DNA of 64,000 nucleotides from Pseudomonadota bacterium. GTDB lineage: Bacteria > Pseudomonadota > Gammaproteobacteria > Burkholderiales > Burkholderiaceae_C. How positions within the stretch are numbered: position 1 is the stretch's first letter; each line of letters opens with the position of its first letter. Below the pieces are notes generated by a model. That model saw only the letters and a program-made list of their open reading frames with translations. It was not told the origin of the DNA and made no database searches. The position numbers were made by a program, and so were the translations under genes. The stretch covers positions 62,001-126,000 of the forward strand of contig JAJZUV010000004.1 in assembly GCA_021848345.1 (NCBI GenBank), read 5' to 3'. Below are positions 10,625 through 18,929 of the stretch, piece after piece.

Positions 10625-10643
10625 GCGAATGAGTCGCATTCGC
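10625..10643. promoter_or_regulatory. Fur-box-like palindrome
   Basis: The 19-bp sequence GCGAATGAGTCGCATTCGC is a perfect 7-5-7 inverted repeat. By direct comparison it matches 11 of 19 positions of the classic GATAATGATAATCATTATC Fur box, and G+C-shifted versions are normal in high-GC betaproteobacteria. It lies 32 bp upstream of the small gene at 10675, so iron-dependent repression of that gene is the simplest reading. Confidence 0.5.
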
Positions 10644-10674
10644 TATTTTCATTCCGCCGTCCCGGAGCCCCGCC

Positions 10675-10965
10675 ATGCACGAGCATCTCCACAGCGAGTT
10701 CCCATCCCATGGGCACGTCTGCGCATGTGCCGCGCAACTGCGGGCATTGCTGATCGAGAACGTGGCGCTGGCCCGGGAGCTGGCGCGCGCGCAGCAGCGG
10801 GTCACCCGGCTGCTGGACGAGAAGGATGCCAGGATTCGCGCATTGCAGGCCCTGCTCCGGCAGGCCGCGGCCCACGCGGCGCCGCCCTGCGCGCAAGCCC
10901 CGGGCGAGGCGCCACGGGCTGCGCCGGACACCTCGGCCCGCGAAGCCGCGCACCGGTCGCGTTGA
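10675..10965 (+). CDS. Small His/Cys-rich coiled-coil protein
   Basis: A 96-residue protein with a metal-ligand-rich N-terminus (MHEHLHSEF, then SHGHVCAC), a predicted coiled coil over residues 20-65 (heptad-like ALARELARAQQRVTRLLDEK) and a low-complexity Ala/Pro tail. The ATG at 10675 has GGAG seven bases upstream. It follows a Fur-box-like palindrome. I do not recognise the family with certainty; the N-terminus recalls the leading part of DUF2325-type proteins, without their C-terminal domain. A role in metal sensing or trafficking is only inferred. Confidence 0.65.
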   Translation: MHEHLHSEFPSHGHVCACAAQLRALLIENVALARELARAQQRVTRLLDEKDARIRALQALLRQAAAHAAPPCAQAPGEAPRAAPDTSAREAAHRSR

Positions 10966-11011
10966 CAGGCGGTCGAATCGGCGAGCGGCGATCAGGCTGC
11001 CGCCAGCGGGC

Positions 11012-11959
11012 TCAGCGCAGGTCGCCGCCCTTGGGCTCGCTGTAGCCGAAGTCGTGGAACATCTTCTGGCCCTGGCGGCTTTGCATCAGGCGCACGAACT
11101 CGCGCGCCTGGGCGGGATGGGCCGCGTTGCGCAGCACCGCCGCGTAGAACACCAGGGGTTGCGTGGACAGTTGCTGCGGCTTGCCGTCGGGCGCGACGAT
11201 GCCGAAGTGCACCTTGCCGTACCAGTCCTCGCTCATCGACGGATCGCTGAGGTTCACCTGCGCCGGCAGCTTGATATAGGGCAGCTTGTGCGAGATCACC
11301 GCGCTCAGGTAGCCCGAGGAGGCGTCGATCTGGCCGCTTTCCAGGCGGCTGAGCAACGAAGGCTCGGCGAAGATCTGCGAAGTGTTGTGCTGGAAATCCC
11401 CGAGGATCTTCTGGGCCAGGCCCGGCTGCTTGTAGTAGTTCCCGGCCAGCAGCATTGCGAACACGATGTTGCGGCCCTGCGGGTCCGTGGTCGGGTCGGT
11501 ACGCCCGAATTTCACGCCGGGCTGCTCGAGCACGTCAAACCACTTCCTGCGACCCTCGGCCGCCTCGCGGAACTCCTGCGCGTGCGGACCCTTGGGGCTG
11601 TAGGCGATGACCATCTGCGTGCTGGCCACCGGCACGGCCGTGCCGACCAGCCCGGCCTTTTGCAGCACCTCGATCGGCCCCGGCGTGATGGAGACGAACA
11701 CGTCGGCCTGGATCTGCCGGTCGGCCAGCAGATGGGCCAGGCCGTAGGCCCCCGCACCGCGTCCCTGGAAGCGCACATGCGCGCCGCGCTCGATGGCGGG
11801 GCCGAGGGCCTTGTCCATCAACGCCCCCATGGAGCCCGCATAAGCCACCGACAGCACCGGCTGCGCGGCTTGCGCCTGCGGCACGCCGCAGGCGCCGAGC
11901 ACGGCCGCGGCGAGCGCGCCGACTCGGGTCGCGATCAGGGTGAGGGTCTTGCGCTGCAT
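11012..11959 (-). CDS. Extracellular solute-binding protein, molybdate/tungstate type (ModA/WtpA-like)
   Basis: A 315-residue exported binding protein. The N-terminus is a signal peptide ending near VPQAQA; an internal LGAC could alternatively act as a lipobox. The core shows the ModA/WtpA pattern: VAYAGSMGALMDKALGP at the start of the mature domain, ADVFVSITPG, and the tungstate-type block GRTDPTTDPQGRN. These proteins deliver oxyanions to an ABC permease. No ModB or ModC partner is present nearby, so it is an orphan that must share a transporter encoded elsewhere. It is divergent from the cytochrome gene at 12148. Confidence 0.85.
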   Translation of the reverse strand: MQRKTLTLIATRVGALAAAVLGACGVPQAQAAQPVLSVAYAGSMGALMDKALGPAIERGAHVRFQGRGAGAYGLAHLLADRQIQADVFVSITPGPIEVLQKAGLVGTAVPVASTQMVIAYSPKGPHAQEFREAAEGRRKWFDVLEQPGVKFGRTDPTTDPQGRNIVFAMLLAGNYYKQPGLAQKILGDFQHNTSQIFAEPSLLSRLESGQIDASSGYLSAVISHKLPYIKLPAQVNLSDPSMSEDWYGKVHFGIVAPDGKPQQLSTQPLVFYAAVLRNAAHPAQAREFVRLMQSRQGQKMFHDFGYSEPKGGDLR

Positions 11960-12147
11960 GAATGGCTCCCGTGACTGGTTTCGGCCCGGACGACGGCCGG
12001 GATTCGGTTATGCACGGTGGAATATAACGCATACTCCCGGGACCGGAATCCGTTGAACACTTGGATACGTCCCGAACGTTGATCCGAGGGGCCGGGCAAG
12101 GGATACTGCGGGGAGCCTTCCCGGCGCCGCATCCTCGAGGAGATCCC

Positions 12148-12672
12148 ATGCACCGCCCGCATCGCGCACGAACGCCCCTGTCGTCCACCCTGCTCGCGAC
12201 CGCCTGCATCGCGCTGGGCTCCGCCTGCGCCTCGCCCGCTCGCGCGGACACCGCGCCGGCCGGCAAGTTCACGGCCACGGCCAGGGTTTCCTCGCTGGAG
12301 CAGGCCGCCGAACAGGGCGCGCAGGTGTTCGCCAACGACACCTTCGGCACCCATCAGACCTGGGTGCCGCCGAACGCCTTCAGCAACCACCTGATGACCT
12401 GCGCGGCCTGCCACACCGGCGGCGGCAGGTCGGAGGGCAGCACGCCGGCCGGCCAATCCATCCCCAGTCTGATCGGAGCCGCGGCCAAGTACCCCAAGTT
12501 CAAGGGCAAGAAGCACGCGGTCTACACCCTGGAGCGCCAGATCGTGCACTGCGTGCGCGCCGGCATCATGGGCAAGCCCCCCGCCTACGACAGCCCCGAG
12601 ATGATCGACCTGGTCGTCTATCTCACCCAGTTGTCCAAGGGAGCGACCATGGGCTCGCAGTTCTCCCGCTGA
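12148..12672 (+). CDS. Mono-haem c-type cytochrome, exported
   Basis: A 174-residue periplasmic protein with a signal peptide (cleavage near SPARA) and a single haem site CAACH within the segment MTCAACHTGG. The C-terminal part (YDSPEMIDLVVYLTQLSKGA) is the typical closing helix of class I or SoxX/SoxA-like cytochromes. The start at 12148 is preceded by GAGGAG. The electron partner is not evident: neighbours are an oxyanion-binding protein and, convergently, the photolyase operon. Which residue is the sixth iron ligand cannot be told by eye. Confidence 0.88.
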   Translation: MHRPHRARTPLSSTLLATACIALGSACASPARADTAPAGKFTATARVSSLEQAAEQGAQVFANDTFGTHQTWVPPNAFSNHLMTCAACHTGGGRSEGSTPAGQSIPSLIGAAAKYPKFKGKKHAVYTLERQIVHCVRAGIMGKPPAYDSPEMIDLVVYLTQLSKGATMGSQFSR

Positions 12673-12681
12673 GGGCCCCCA

Positions 12682-12702
12682 GGGCCGGGCTGCGCCCGGC
12701 CC
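12682..12702 (+). terminator. GC-rich hairpin downstream of the cytochrome gene
   Basis: GGGCCGGGC and GCCCGGCCC form a perfect 9-bp stem around a TGC loop, starting 9 bp after the stop codon. It is followed by CCGTTCC rather than a clear T-run, so termination is plausible but not certain. Confidence 0.5.
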
Positions 12703-12745
12703 GTTCCACCTCGCAGCCTGCAGGCTGCTCGGATTCGGCAGGCGC

Positions 12746-12830
12746 GCGGCTGTGCGCAGGCACAGCCGCTGGTCCCGCCTCATCCCCCGTGGGGGTCAAG
12801 GAACCTTGGGGCGGCCCGGCGGTTCCTTGA
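12746..12830. repeat. Two further perfect hairpins between convergent genes
   Basis: GCGGCTGTGC and GCACAGCCGC (12746-12769) form a 10-bp stem around a GCAG loop. TCAAGGAACC and GGTTCCTTGA (12796-12805 and 12821-12830) form a perfect 10-bp inverted repeat just past the stop of the minus-strand dehydrogenase at 12837. Together with the hairpin at 12682 they fill the 164-bp convergent spacer and probably separate the two transcription units. Confidence 0.5.
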
Positions 12831-12836
12831 GGGAGT

Positions 12837-13565
12837 TCATTTCACCAGCGGCCGCACCGAGGTGAAGCCGCCGTCCACCGGCAGCACCTGCCCGGTGATG
12901 CGCGAGGCGCCGTCGGACAACAGCCATTCGATCGCCGCCGCCACCTCGTCGGCCGCCTGCACCCCGCCCAGCGGGTACTGGCGGCCCGCCGCCTCGCGCT
13001 GCGCGGGAAGCTTGAGCATGCCCGCCGTCATCGGCGTATCGGTCAGGCCCGGCGCCACGGCGTTGACCCGCAGGCCCGAGGCCGCGTAGGTGGCCGCGGC
13101 ACTGCGCACCAGGGCCTCCACCCCGCCCTTGGCGGCGGCGATGGCCTCGTGATTGGCCGCGCCCACGCGCGCCACCACCGAACTGACCAGCACGGCCGCC
13201 CCCGCCTGCCCGGCCTCGCGCAGGGTCGCGGTCCACGCGCTCAGCACGGCCAGCGCGCTGCCCAGGTTGACCCGCAGCACCTCCTCCCACTGCTCGGGCC
13301 GGGTGCGGTGCACGGGCGCGATCAGGGTGTTGCCGACCAGGTGGGCCAGGGCCGTGGGCACGCCCACGGCCTGCGCGCACTCGTGCATCGCCCGCTGCGC
13401 CTGCGACGCCTGGGTGGTGTCGGCCACGATGCGCAGGCCGGCTGGAACATCCGCGAGGCGCTGGGCCTCGCGCCCGACGGCGACCACCGTGTGGCCGGCC
13501 GAATGCAGGCGCCGGGCCAGCGCGCGGCCGATGCCCCCCGAGGCGCCGGTCACCATGACGATCAT
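12837..13565 (-). CDS. Short-chain dehydrogenase/reductase family protein lacking the catalytic Tyr
   Basis: A 242-residue SDR with the cofactor motif TGASGGIG at residues 6-13, the active-site Ser129 in LVSSV and the C-terminal GQVLPVDGG. The catalytic YxxxK reads IAAAK: Lys146 is present, but Ile142 stands where the Tyr should be, exactly 13 residues after the Ser. It may therefore not be a normal oxidoreductase. It is the last gene of the photolyase operon, overlapping the gene before it by 4 bp (ATGA). A pterin-related role is an attractive guess because FolE2 is in the same operon. Confidence 0.88.
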   Translation of the reverse strand: MIVMVTGASGGIGRALARRLHSAGHTVVAVGREAQRLADVPAGLRIVADTTQASQAQRAMHECAQAVGVPTALAHLVGNTLIAPVHRTRPEQWEEVLRVNLGSALAVLSAWTATLREAGQAGAAVLVSSVVARVGAANHEAIAAAKGGVEALVRSAAATYAASGLRVNAVAPGLTDTPMTAGMLKLPAQREAAGRQYPLGGVQAADEVAAAIEWLLSDGASRITGQVLPVDGGFTSVRPLVK

Positions 13566-14839
13566 TGGGTTCTCCACGTCGAGCACTCCTGGTTGTCGGG
13601 AGCGGCCGAAGGCGCGAAGCCGCGCAGCCTGCTCCACCACGCGCTGAACGAAGCGCAATACCGGCCGGGCTCGTCGAACCCGGACGGCGGCATGGCCAGG
13701 CCGCAGTCGCGCTGCAGCCAGGGCAGATGGGGATCGGCCACGCCGTGCAGGCTGCGCGCGCCGCGCAGCGCGGCCGCGAGTTGCGCCGACGAGCCGCTCC
13801 AGCGCAGCGTCGAGAGACCCCGCATGCGCCGAAGCACCCAGTCCCAGCGCAGCGCGGACCAGGGCCAGCGAGCGTGGAAATCGCGGTCCAGCACGGCCAC
13901 CGCCAGCAGCCCCGGGGGAACGTCGCGCAGGCACCAGGGGTGCACCACCCAGACGTCGCACCCGGTCAGCGCGTCGGCCTGCGCGGGCGCGAACCCGGCG
14001 TCGCGCGGCACCACGCCGTGCACCGGAGGTTCGGCGACCCCTGCGTGCATGCCGGGCTCGGCCCCGCAATCGCCGCCCGTCCGGGCCCTGCGATCGAGCA
14101 CGTCGTAGCCGGCATCGATCACCGTGCCGGGGCTGTGCCAAGCGGGACCCGCGTAGCGCGCTACGTTGGCGGCGTCGAACAGGTAAGGCTTGCGGCTGGC
14201 GGTACCGGCCACCCACTGCCAGCTCAGATGGTTGCTGGCCAGGTCGCCGTCGAGCAGGTGGCTCCACATCCAGTCCGCCGCGCAACGCCAGTACGCCTTG
14301 CGCTGATGCACCACGTAGCTGGCCAGCCACAGGCGCGCGTGGTTGTGCAGGTAACCGGTGTCGTAGAGCTCGCGCACCGCGCGGTCGACCACCGCGACAC
14401 CGGTGCGCCCCTCGCGAACGTCGGCCGGCAGCTCGCGCGCATAGGCGCCGTACGGCGCGACCCCCTCGTGCAGGGGTTCGAACACGCGCTCCCCGAGGTG
14501 GCCCCAGGCGTGGCGAAAGTACGCGCGCCAACCCAGCTCCTGGATCAGCTTGTGCCGCAGGTCGAGCCCATGCCGCAGGCGCAGGTCCCGGAGCGCCTCC
14601 TGCAGTCCCAGAAAGCCGTGCGTGAGATAGGGCGAAAGCCGCGTGACCGCGCCTTGCAGGTGGTTGCGGGTGCGGGGGTAGTCGTGCACCCGTGCGGCGC
14701 GCAGGCGGCTCCACGCGGCCTGCGCGGTGGGCTCGAATCGGCTCGGCGCCGCCGCCAGGCGCTGCCGCGCATCGGAGGGCGCGCCTTGCGGCGGATCCCA
14801 CGGACCGCGCGGGGCGCTCACGCCTCCTGACTTCGCCAT
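13562..14839 (-). CDS. Photolyase-like FAD-binding protein with rearranged domain order
   Basis: A 425-residue protein. Residues about 40-250 match the helical FAD domain of DNA photolyases, including ELGWRAYFRHAW, DTGYLHNHARLWLASYVVH and the hallmark DLASNHLSWQWVAGT. The usual N-terminal alpha/beta antenna domain is absent. Instead a segment of about 130 residues after the FAD domain (from TGCDVWVVHPWCLRD to PWLQRDCGL) has the strand-helix rhythm of that domain, which suggests circular permutation. It overlaps the gene upstream by 22 bp and the SDR by 4 bp. Repair activity versus a photoreceptor role cannot be decided. Confidence 0.82.
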   Translation of the reverse strand: MAKSGGVSAPRGPWDPPQGAPSDARQRLAAAPSRFEPTAQAAWSRLRAARVHDYPRTRNHLQGAVTRLSPYLTHGFLGLQEALRDLRLRHGLDLRHKLIQELGWRAYFRHAWGHLGERVFEPLHEGVAPYGAYARELPADVREGRTGVAVVDRAVRELYDTGYLHNHARLWLASYVVHQRKAYWRCAADWMWSHLLDGDLASNHLSWQWVAGTASRKPYLFDAANVARYAGPAWHSPGTVIDAGYDVLDRRARTGGDCGAEPGMHAGVAEPPVHGVVPRDAGFAPAQADALTGCDVWVVHPWCLRDVPPGLLAVAVLDRDFHARWPWSALRWDWVLRRMRGLSTLRWSGSSAQLAAALRGARSLHGVADPHLPWLQRDCGLAMPPSGFDEPGRYCASFSAWWSRLRGFAPSAAPDNQECSTWRTQ

Positions 14840-16377
14840 TGCTCGGCCTCGCGGGCGATGCGCGTGCGCTCCCCGGGATCCACGCGCTGCAGGTTGCGCA
14901 ACTGCATCGCCATGCGCGGGTTGGCGGCCAGCACGGGCTCGTGGCGCAACAGGAAGTCCCAGTACAGCAGCGTGTAGGGGCAGGCGCGGGGGCCGGTGCG
15001 CTGCGCCGGATCGAAGCGGCAGCCGCGGCAATATGCTCCCGCGCTCATGCGCCGGATGTACTGCCCGCTGGCCACGTAGGGCTTGCTGGCCATCGCGCCG
15101 CCGTCGGCCCACTGGCTCATGCCCAGCACGTTGGGCAACTCGACCCATTCCACCGCATCCACGTACACGCCCAGGAACCACGCATGCACCTGCCGGGGCT
15201 CGACCCCCAGCAGCAGGGTGTACAGCCCGATGACCATCAGGCGTGCGATGTGGTGCGCATGGCCGGTGCGCAAGGTCAGGCGCAGCGCATCGGCCAGGCA
15301 GGGCATGGGCGCATCGCCGCTCCAGAAATGAGCCGGCAGCGGCGCCCGCGCGTGCAGCGCGTTGCCCTCGGCGTACCCGGGCATGCGCGTCCAGTAGATG
15401 CCGCGCACGTACTCGCGCCAGCCCAGCACCTGGCGAATGAAGCCCTCCGCCGAGGCCAGGGGCACGGTGCCGGCGCTCCAGGCCTGCTGCACCGCCTCGA
15501 CCACCTCGCGCGCACCCAGCAGCTTGAGGTTGAGCGCGGCCGACAACCGGGAATGCCACAACAGGGGCTCGCCCGGCCACAGCGCATCCTGCCAGCGCCC
15601 GAACCCCGGCAGGCGATCGCGCACGAAGGCCCGCAGCGCCTCGAGCGCCTGCGCCCGGGTGAGGGGCCAGCCGAAGGTCTCCAGACTCCCGGGGTGCGCA
15701 GCGAAGCGCGCGCGCACCAGCGCGAGCACCTCGCGGCCGCGAGCATCCGGCTCGAACACCGGTGCGGCGGGCACCTGGCCCGGGCCGCCGGAGTCGAAGG
15801 CCTCGCGGTTGTCGGCGTCGAAATTCCAGCGGCCTCCCACGGGCCGGTCTCCGTCCATCAGCACGCCATGACGGCGGCGCTGCTCGCGGTAGAAGAGTTC
15901 CAGGCGCAGGGTGCCGCGTCCGCGCGCATGGGCCGCGAAGTCCTGCACCGTGGTGTAGAAGTGGCGATCCACGCAGGGCTGCAGTTCCAGGCCCTCGGCG
16001 GCCGCGACCTCGCGCAGCATGCGCAGCACGCGCCAGTCTCCCGGCGCGGTCATGCGCAGCGAGCCCGGCCGCAGCGTGCGCAGCGCGCGCCGCAGCTCGG
16101 AGCCCAGCGAACCGGTGTTGCCGGGCTGGTCGAGATGCGTGTAGTGCACCGTCCAGCCCGCCGCACGCCGCGCATGGGCGAACTGCCGCATCGCGGCGAG
16201 GAACAGCGCGATGCGCGCCTTCGACGAGACCACGTGGGTGGCCTCCTCCGGCACCTCGGCCATCCAGACAGCGTCGTGCGCGGGGTCGCATGCGTCGAAC
16301 GCGGCGGCCTCGGCGTCGAGCTGGTCGCCCAGCACCAGCACCAGGCAGCGCGGACGCAGGAGCGGGTCAGCCTGCAT
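14818..16377 (-). CDS. Iron-sulfur cryptochrome/photolyase (FeS-BCP, prokaryotic (6-4) photolyase type)
   Basis: A 519-residue member of the PhrB/CryB family, flavoproteins that repair (6-4) photoproducts or sense light. The N-terminal LVLGDQL block is typical. Four cysteines, Cys360, Cys450, Cys453 and Cys466, have nearly the spacing of the 4Fe-4S ligands of Agrobacterium PhrB (350, 438, 441, 454). The segment WVELPNVLGMSQWADGG is the family signature near the flavin. It overlaps DUF2256 upstream by 11 bp, and DUF2256 proteins often travel with this family. Confidence 0.94.
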   Translation of the reverse strand: MQADPLLRPRCLVLVLGDQLDAEAAAFDACDPAHDAVWMAEVPEEATHVVSSKARIALFLAAMRQFAHARRAAGWTVHYTHLDQPGNTGSLGSELRRALRTLRPGSLRMTAPGDWRVLRMLREVAAAEGLELQPCVDRHFYTTVQDFAAHARGRGTLRLELFYREQRRRHGVLMDGDRPVGGRWNFDADNREAFDSGGPGQVPAAPVFEPDARGREVLALVRARFAAHPGSLETFGWPLTRAQALEALRAFVRDRLPGFGRWQDALWPGEPLLWHSRLSAALNLKLLGAREVVEAVQQAWSAGTVPLASAEGFIRQVLGWREYVRGIYWTRMPGYAEGNALHARAPLPAHFWSGDAPMPCLADALRLTLRTGHAHHIARLMVIGLYTLLLGVEPRQVHAWFLGVYVDAVEWVELPNVLGMSQWADGGAMASKPYVASGQYIRRMSAGAYCRGCRFDPAQRTGPRACPYTLLYWDFLLRHEPVLAANPRMAMQLRNLQRVDPGERTRIAREAEQWRSQEA

Positions 16378-16561
16378 CGCGGGACGCCCCCGGGCGCGGC
16401 GCGTTGGCCCGACGTTTGCGGCAGGCCTCGGAGCAGTACAGCACGCTGTCCCAGTTGGCCGCCCAGGCGCGCCGCCAGCTCATCGACCTGCCGCACACCC
16501 GGCAGGGCTTGCTGGGCAGGCTGGACTTGTTGCCGCGAAATCCCGTCTTGTCGCCGCCCAT
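16367..16561 (-). CDS. DUF2256 zinc-ribbon protein
   Basis: A 64-residue protein with a treble-clef-like ribbon: CRVCGR near residue 20 and YCSEACR near residue 42 give two CxxC/CxxxC metal pairs. The basic N-terminus (GDKTGFRGNKSSLPSK) is standard for DUF2256. The function is unknown, but it is repeatedly found beside Fe-S photolyases. The start at 16561 shares one base with the stop of the photolyase gene upstream (TGATG), so it is translationally coupled on both sides. Confidence 0.88.
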   Translation of the reverse strand: MGGDKTGFRGNKSSLPSKPCRVCGRSMSWRRAWAANWDSVLYCSEACRKRRANAPRPGASRDAG

Positions 16562-18063
16562 CACGCACGCCCCGCGTCGTCGAAAGGCAGCTCGCGCTGC
16601 GCGGGGTCGGCGTCGCGCACGCGCCCCGCCCCGGCGCGCCGCCGGGTTGGCGGCAGGCCGCCGCGCCGCGAGCCGTGGCGCCGCTGCACCTCGGCAGCCT
16701 CCCGGCGCGCCTCGGGCGTGCGGCGCAGCGTGTACAGGCGCTGCCTGGCCAGATGCAGCGCGGCGCGCTCGTCGACGATCGGCCGGACGTACGCCGCCGT
16801 GCCGTACTCGGGGAGCCAGCGCCGGATGAACTCGGACCGCGGATCGTGGTCGGCGTGCTGCCGGGCCGGGGAATACATCCGCAGGGTGTTGATGCCGGTG
16901 GTGCCCGACTGCATCTGCATCTGGCTCCAGTGGATACCCGGCTCGAAATCCAGGAATTGCCGCGCCAGGTGCAGCCCCGGCTCGCGCCAGTGCAGCCACA
17001 GGTGGTAGGCGGCGAAACTCACGAGCATCGCGCGCATGCGGAAATTGATCCAGCCGGTGGCGTTCAGGCAGCGCATGCAGGCGTCGACCATCGGGTATCC
17101 CGTGTTCCCGGTGCGCCACGCGTCGAAGCGCTCGCGGTCGAAGGCCTGCTCGCGCAGGCCGTCGCAGACCCGCGCGACATTGCGCCACTCAATCTGCGGC
17201 TCCGACTCGAGCTTCTGCATGAAGTGGCAATGCCAGCGCAGACGGGCCGAGAATCCGCGCAGGTGGTAGGCGAAGCTCCGGGCCTCGGCGTCGCCCACGG
17301 CCTGCAACGCGGCGATCCGCGCCTCGGTCGCCTGGTGCACCTGGCGCACCGACAGGGCACCGAAGGCCAGGTGCGCGCTCAGGCGCGAGCAGGCACGCAC
17401 GGCGCTGGACGGGCTGGAGATATCGAAACGGTAGCGTTGCCCGCGCACGTCCAGGAACGAGGCCAGCGTGTCGTGCGCGGCCGCCTCGCCGGCCGCGGGC
17501 AGCTCGCGTGCGGCGCCGTGCCCGGCCTGACGGATCCGCGCATCGGGCCATTCACCGATCGGCAGGCCGCCCGCGCCCCGCCAGCGAGCCGGAGCGGGCT
17601 CGATGCGAGCGTCCATGCGCCCTTGCCAGCGCGCCGCCCAGCCGGCGCGCTCGCGCAGGCCCCGGATCACGCCCTTCTGCGGCCATTGGCGCCAGATCAC
17701 GCCGGCCTCGCGGCACCAGCGGGCCACCGCGCGGTCACGGTCGTAGCTCCACTGCGGTCCGGTCTCCTCGTGGCTGAGCAGGTGGGTGAACGGGTACGCG
17801 CTGCGAAGCCCCGCCAGCACCTCGGGCAGGCTGCCCCAGCGAACGAGCAGGGGCAATCCGCGCCGGCCCAGGCACTCGCGCAGCGCGAGCACCTGCCGCC
17901 GCGCGAATTCCAGGTGCTGGGCCTCGCACTCGGCGCTTCCCACCCACGCGGGCTCGACCACATACAGCGCGACCGCGTCGCCGAGCCGCGCCGCCTCGCG
18001 CAGCGGCGCATGGTCGGCAAGCCGCAGGTCGCGCTTGAACCAGACGACGGCGCTGGCGCCCAC
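16561..18063 (-). CDS. Deoxyribodipyrimidine photolyase/cryptochrome family protein
   Basis: A 500-residue two-domain flavoprotein. The N-terminal alpha/beta antenna domain begins AVVWFKRDLRLADHAPL. The C-terminal FAD domain contains NTGYPMVDACMRCLNATGWI and SEFIRRWLPEY. The segment equivalent to DLASN-WQW of classical CPD photolyases reads FEPGIHWSQMQMQSG, so the asparagine that contacts the flavin is missing. The start is GTG, directly abutting the folE2 stop (TGAGTG). It probably repairs UV lesions using blue light, but the altered flavin pocket leaves a sensory role open. The C-terminal 60 residues are arginine-rich and weakly conserved. Confidence 0.92.
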   Translation of the reverse strand: MGASAVVWFKRDLRLADHAPLREAARLGDAVALYVVEPAWVGSAECEAQHLEFARRQVLALRECLGRRGLPLLVRWGSLPEVLAGLRSAYPFTHLLSHEETGPQWSYDRDRAVARWCREAGVIWRQWPQKGVIRGLRERAGWAARWQGRMDARIEPAPARWRGAGGLPIGEWPDARIRQAGHGAARELPAAGEAAAHDTLASFLDVRGQRYRFDISSPSSAVRACSRLSAHLAFGALSVRQVHQATEARIAALQAVGDAEARSFAYHLRGFSARLRWHCHFMQKLESEPQIEWRNVARVCDGLREQAFDRERFDAWRTGNTGYPMVDACMRCLNATGWINFRMRAMLVSFAAYHLWLHWREPGLHLARQFLDFEPGIHWSQMQMQSGTTGINTLRMYSPARQHADHDPRSEFIRRWLPEYGTAAYVRPIVDERAALHLARQRLYTLRRTPEARREAAEVQRRHGSRRGGLPPTRRRAGAGRVRDADPAQRELPFDDAGRA

Positions 18064-18882
18064 TCAGTCGTTGCGGCCTTCCAGCCACGCATAGGCCGAG
18101 TGGTTGTGGATGGACTCGAAGTTCTCCGAGGCCACCGTGTACGCCGCCACGCTGGGCTGCGCGCGCAGTGCCACCGCGACGTCCCGCACCAGATCCTCGA
18201 CGAACTTGGGATGGTCGTAGGCGTATTCGGTGACGTACTTCTCGTCGGGACGCTTGAGCAGGCCCCACAACTGGCAGGACGCGGCCGTCTCGGCGATGCC
18301 GATCTGCTCGTCCAGCGTGAAGGGGCCGCGCAGTTCCACGCCGATGCTGATGATGGAGCGCTGGTTGTGGGCACCGTAGTCGGAGATGTCGCGCGAGCAT
18401 GGGCACAGGCTGGTCACCGGCACGTCCACGCTCTGGCGCAGCACGCGCTGGCCGGCGCGGGACTCGGCGTGCAGGCTCACGCCGTAGTCGAGCAGGCTGG
18501 ACACGCCCGACACCGGCGCGCTCTTGCGCCGGAAATACGTGGCACGCAGCGTGATCGCACCCTCGGTGGCGCCCAGCCGCGGCAGCATGGTGTCGAGCAG
18601 CGCACCCAGGGCCTGCGCATCCATGTCCGCGGCGTGCGCGTCGAGCACTTCGAGGAAACGCGACATGTGGGTGCCCTTCACCTCGGGCGGCAGCGCCACG
18701 GTCATCTGGAAATTGCCGATGGTGGCCTGCGCCTCGCCGGCACCGCCGCGAAGTCGCAGCGGGTAGCGCACGTCACGCACCCCGACCTTCTGGATGGCGA
18801 TGCTGCGCCGGTCGGGGCTGGACTGAACGTCGGGCAATGCCGCCGCCTGCTCGCGCAGCAGCAACAGATCGGGGGAGTTCAT
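18064..18882 (-). CDS. folE2: GTP cyclohydrolase FolE2 (type IB)
   Basis: A 272-residue cytoplasmic enzyme converting GTP to dihydroneopterin triphosphate, the entry to folate and pterins. The family signature TSLCPCSRDISDYGAHNQRS holds the metal-binding cysteine and the pterin site. FolE2 works with metals other than zinc and is often used under zinc limitation or oxidative stress. The start at 18882 has AAAGGA upstream. Here it directly precedes and abuts the photolyase gene, so it most likely supplies a pterin or folate antenna chromophore; no zinc-uptake genes are nearby. Confidence 0.96.
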   Translation of the reverse strand: MNSPDLLLLREQAAALPDVQSSPDRRSIAIQKVGVRDVRYPLRLRGGAGEAQATIGNFQMTVALPPEVKGTHMSRFLEVLDAHAADMDAQALGALLDTMLPRLGATEGAITLRATYFRRKSAPVSGVSSLLDYGVSLHAESRAGQRVLRQSVDVPVTSLCPCSRDISDYGAHNQRSIISIGVELRGPFTLDEQIGIAETAASCQLWGLLKRPDEKYVTEYAYDHPKFVEDLVRDVAVALRAQPSVAAYTVASENFESIHNHSAYAWLEGRND

Positions 18883-18929
18883 GGGGAATCCTTTCGGTTC
18901 GGCAGCGCGCCGGGGAGTGCCGCGGGGTT

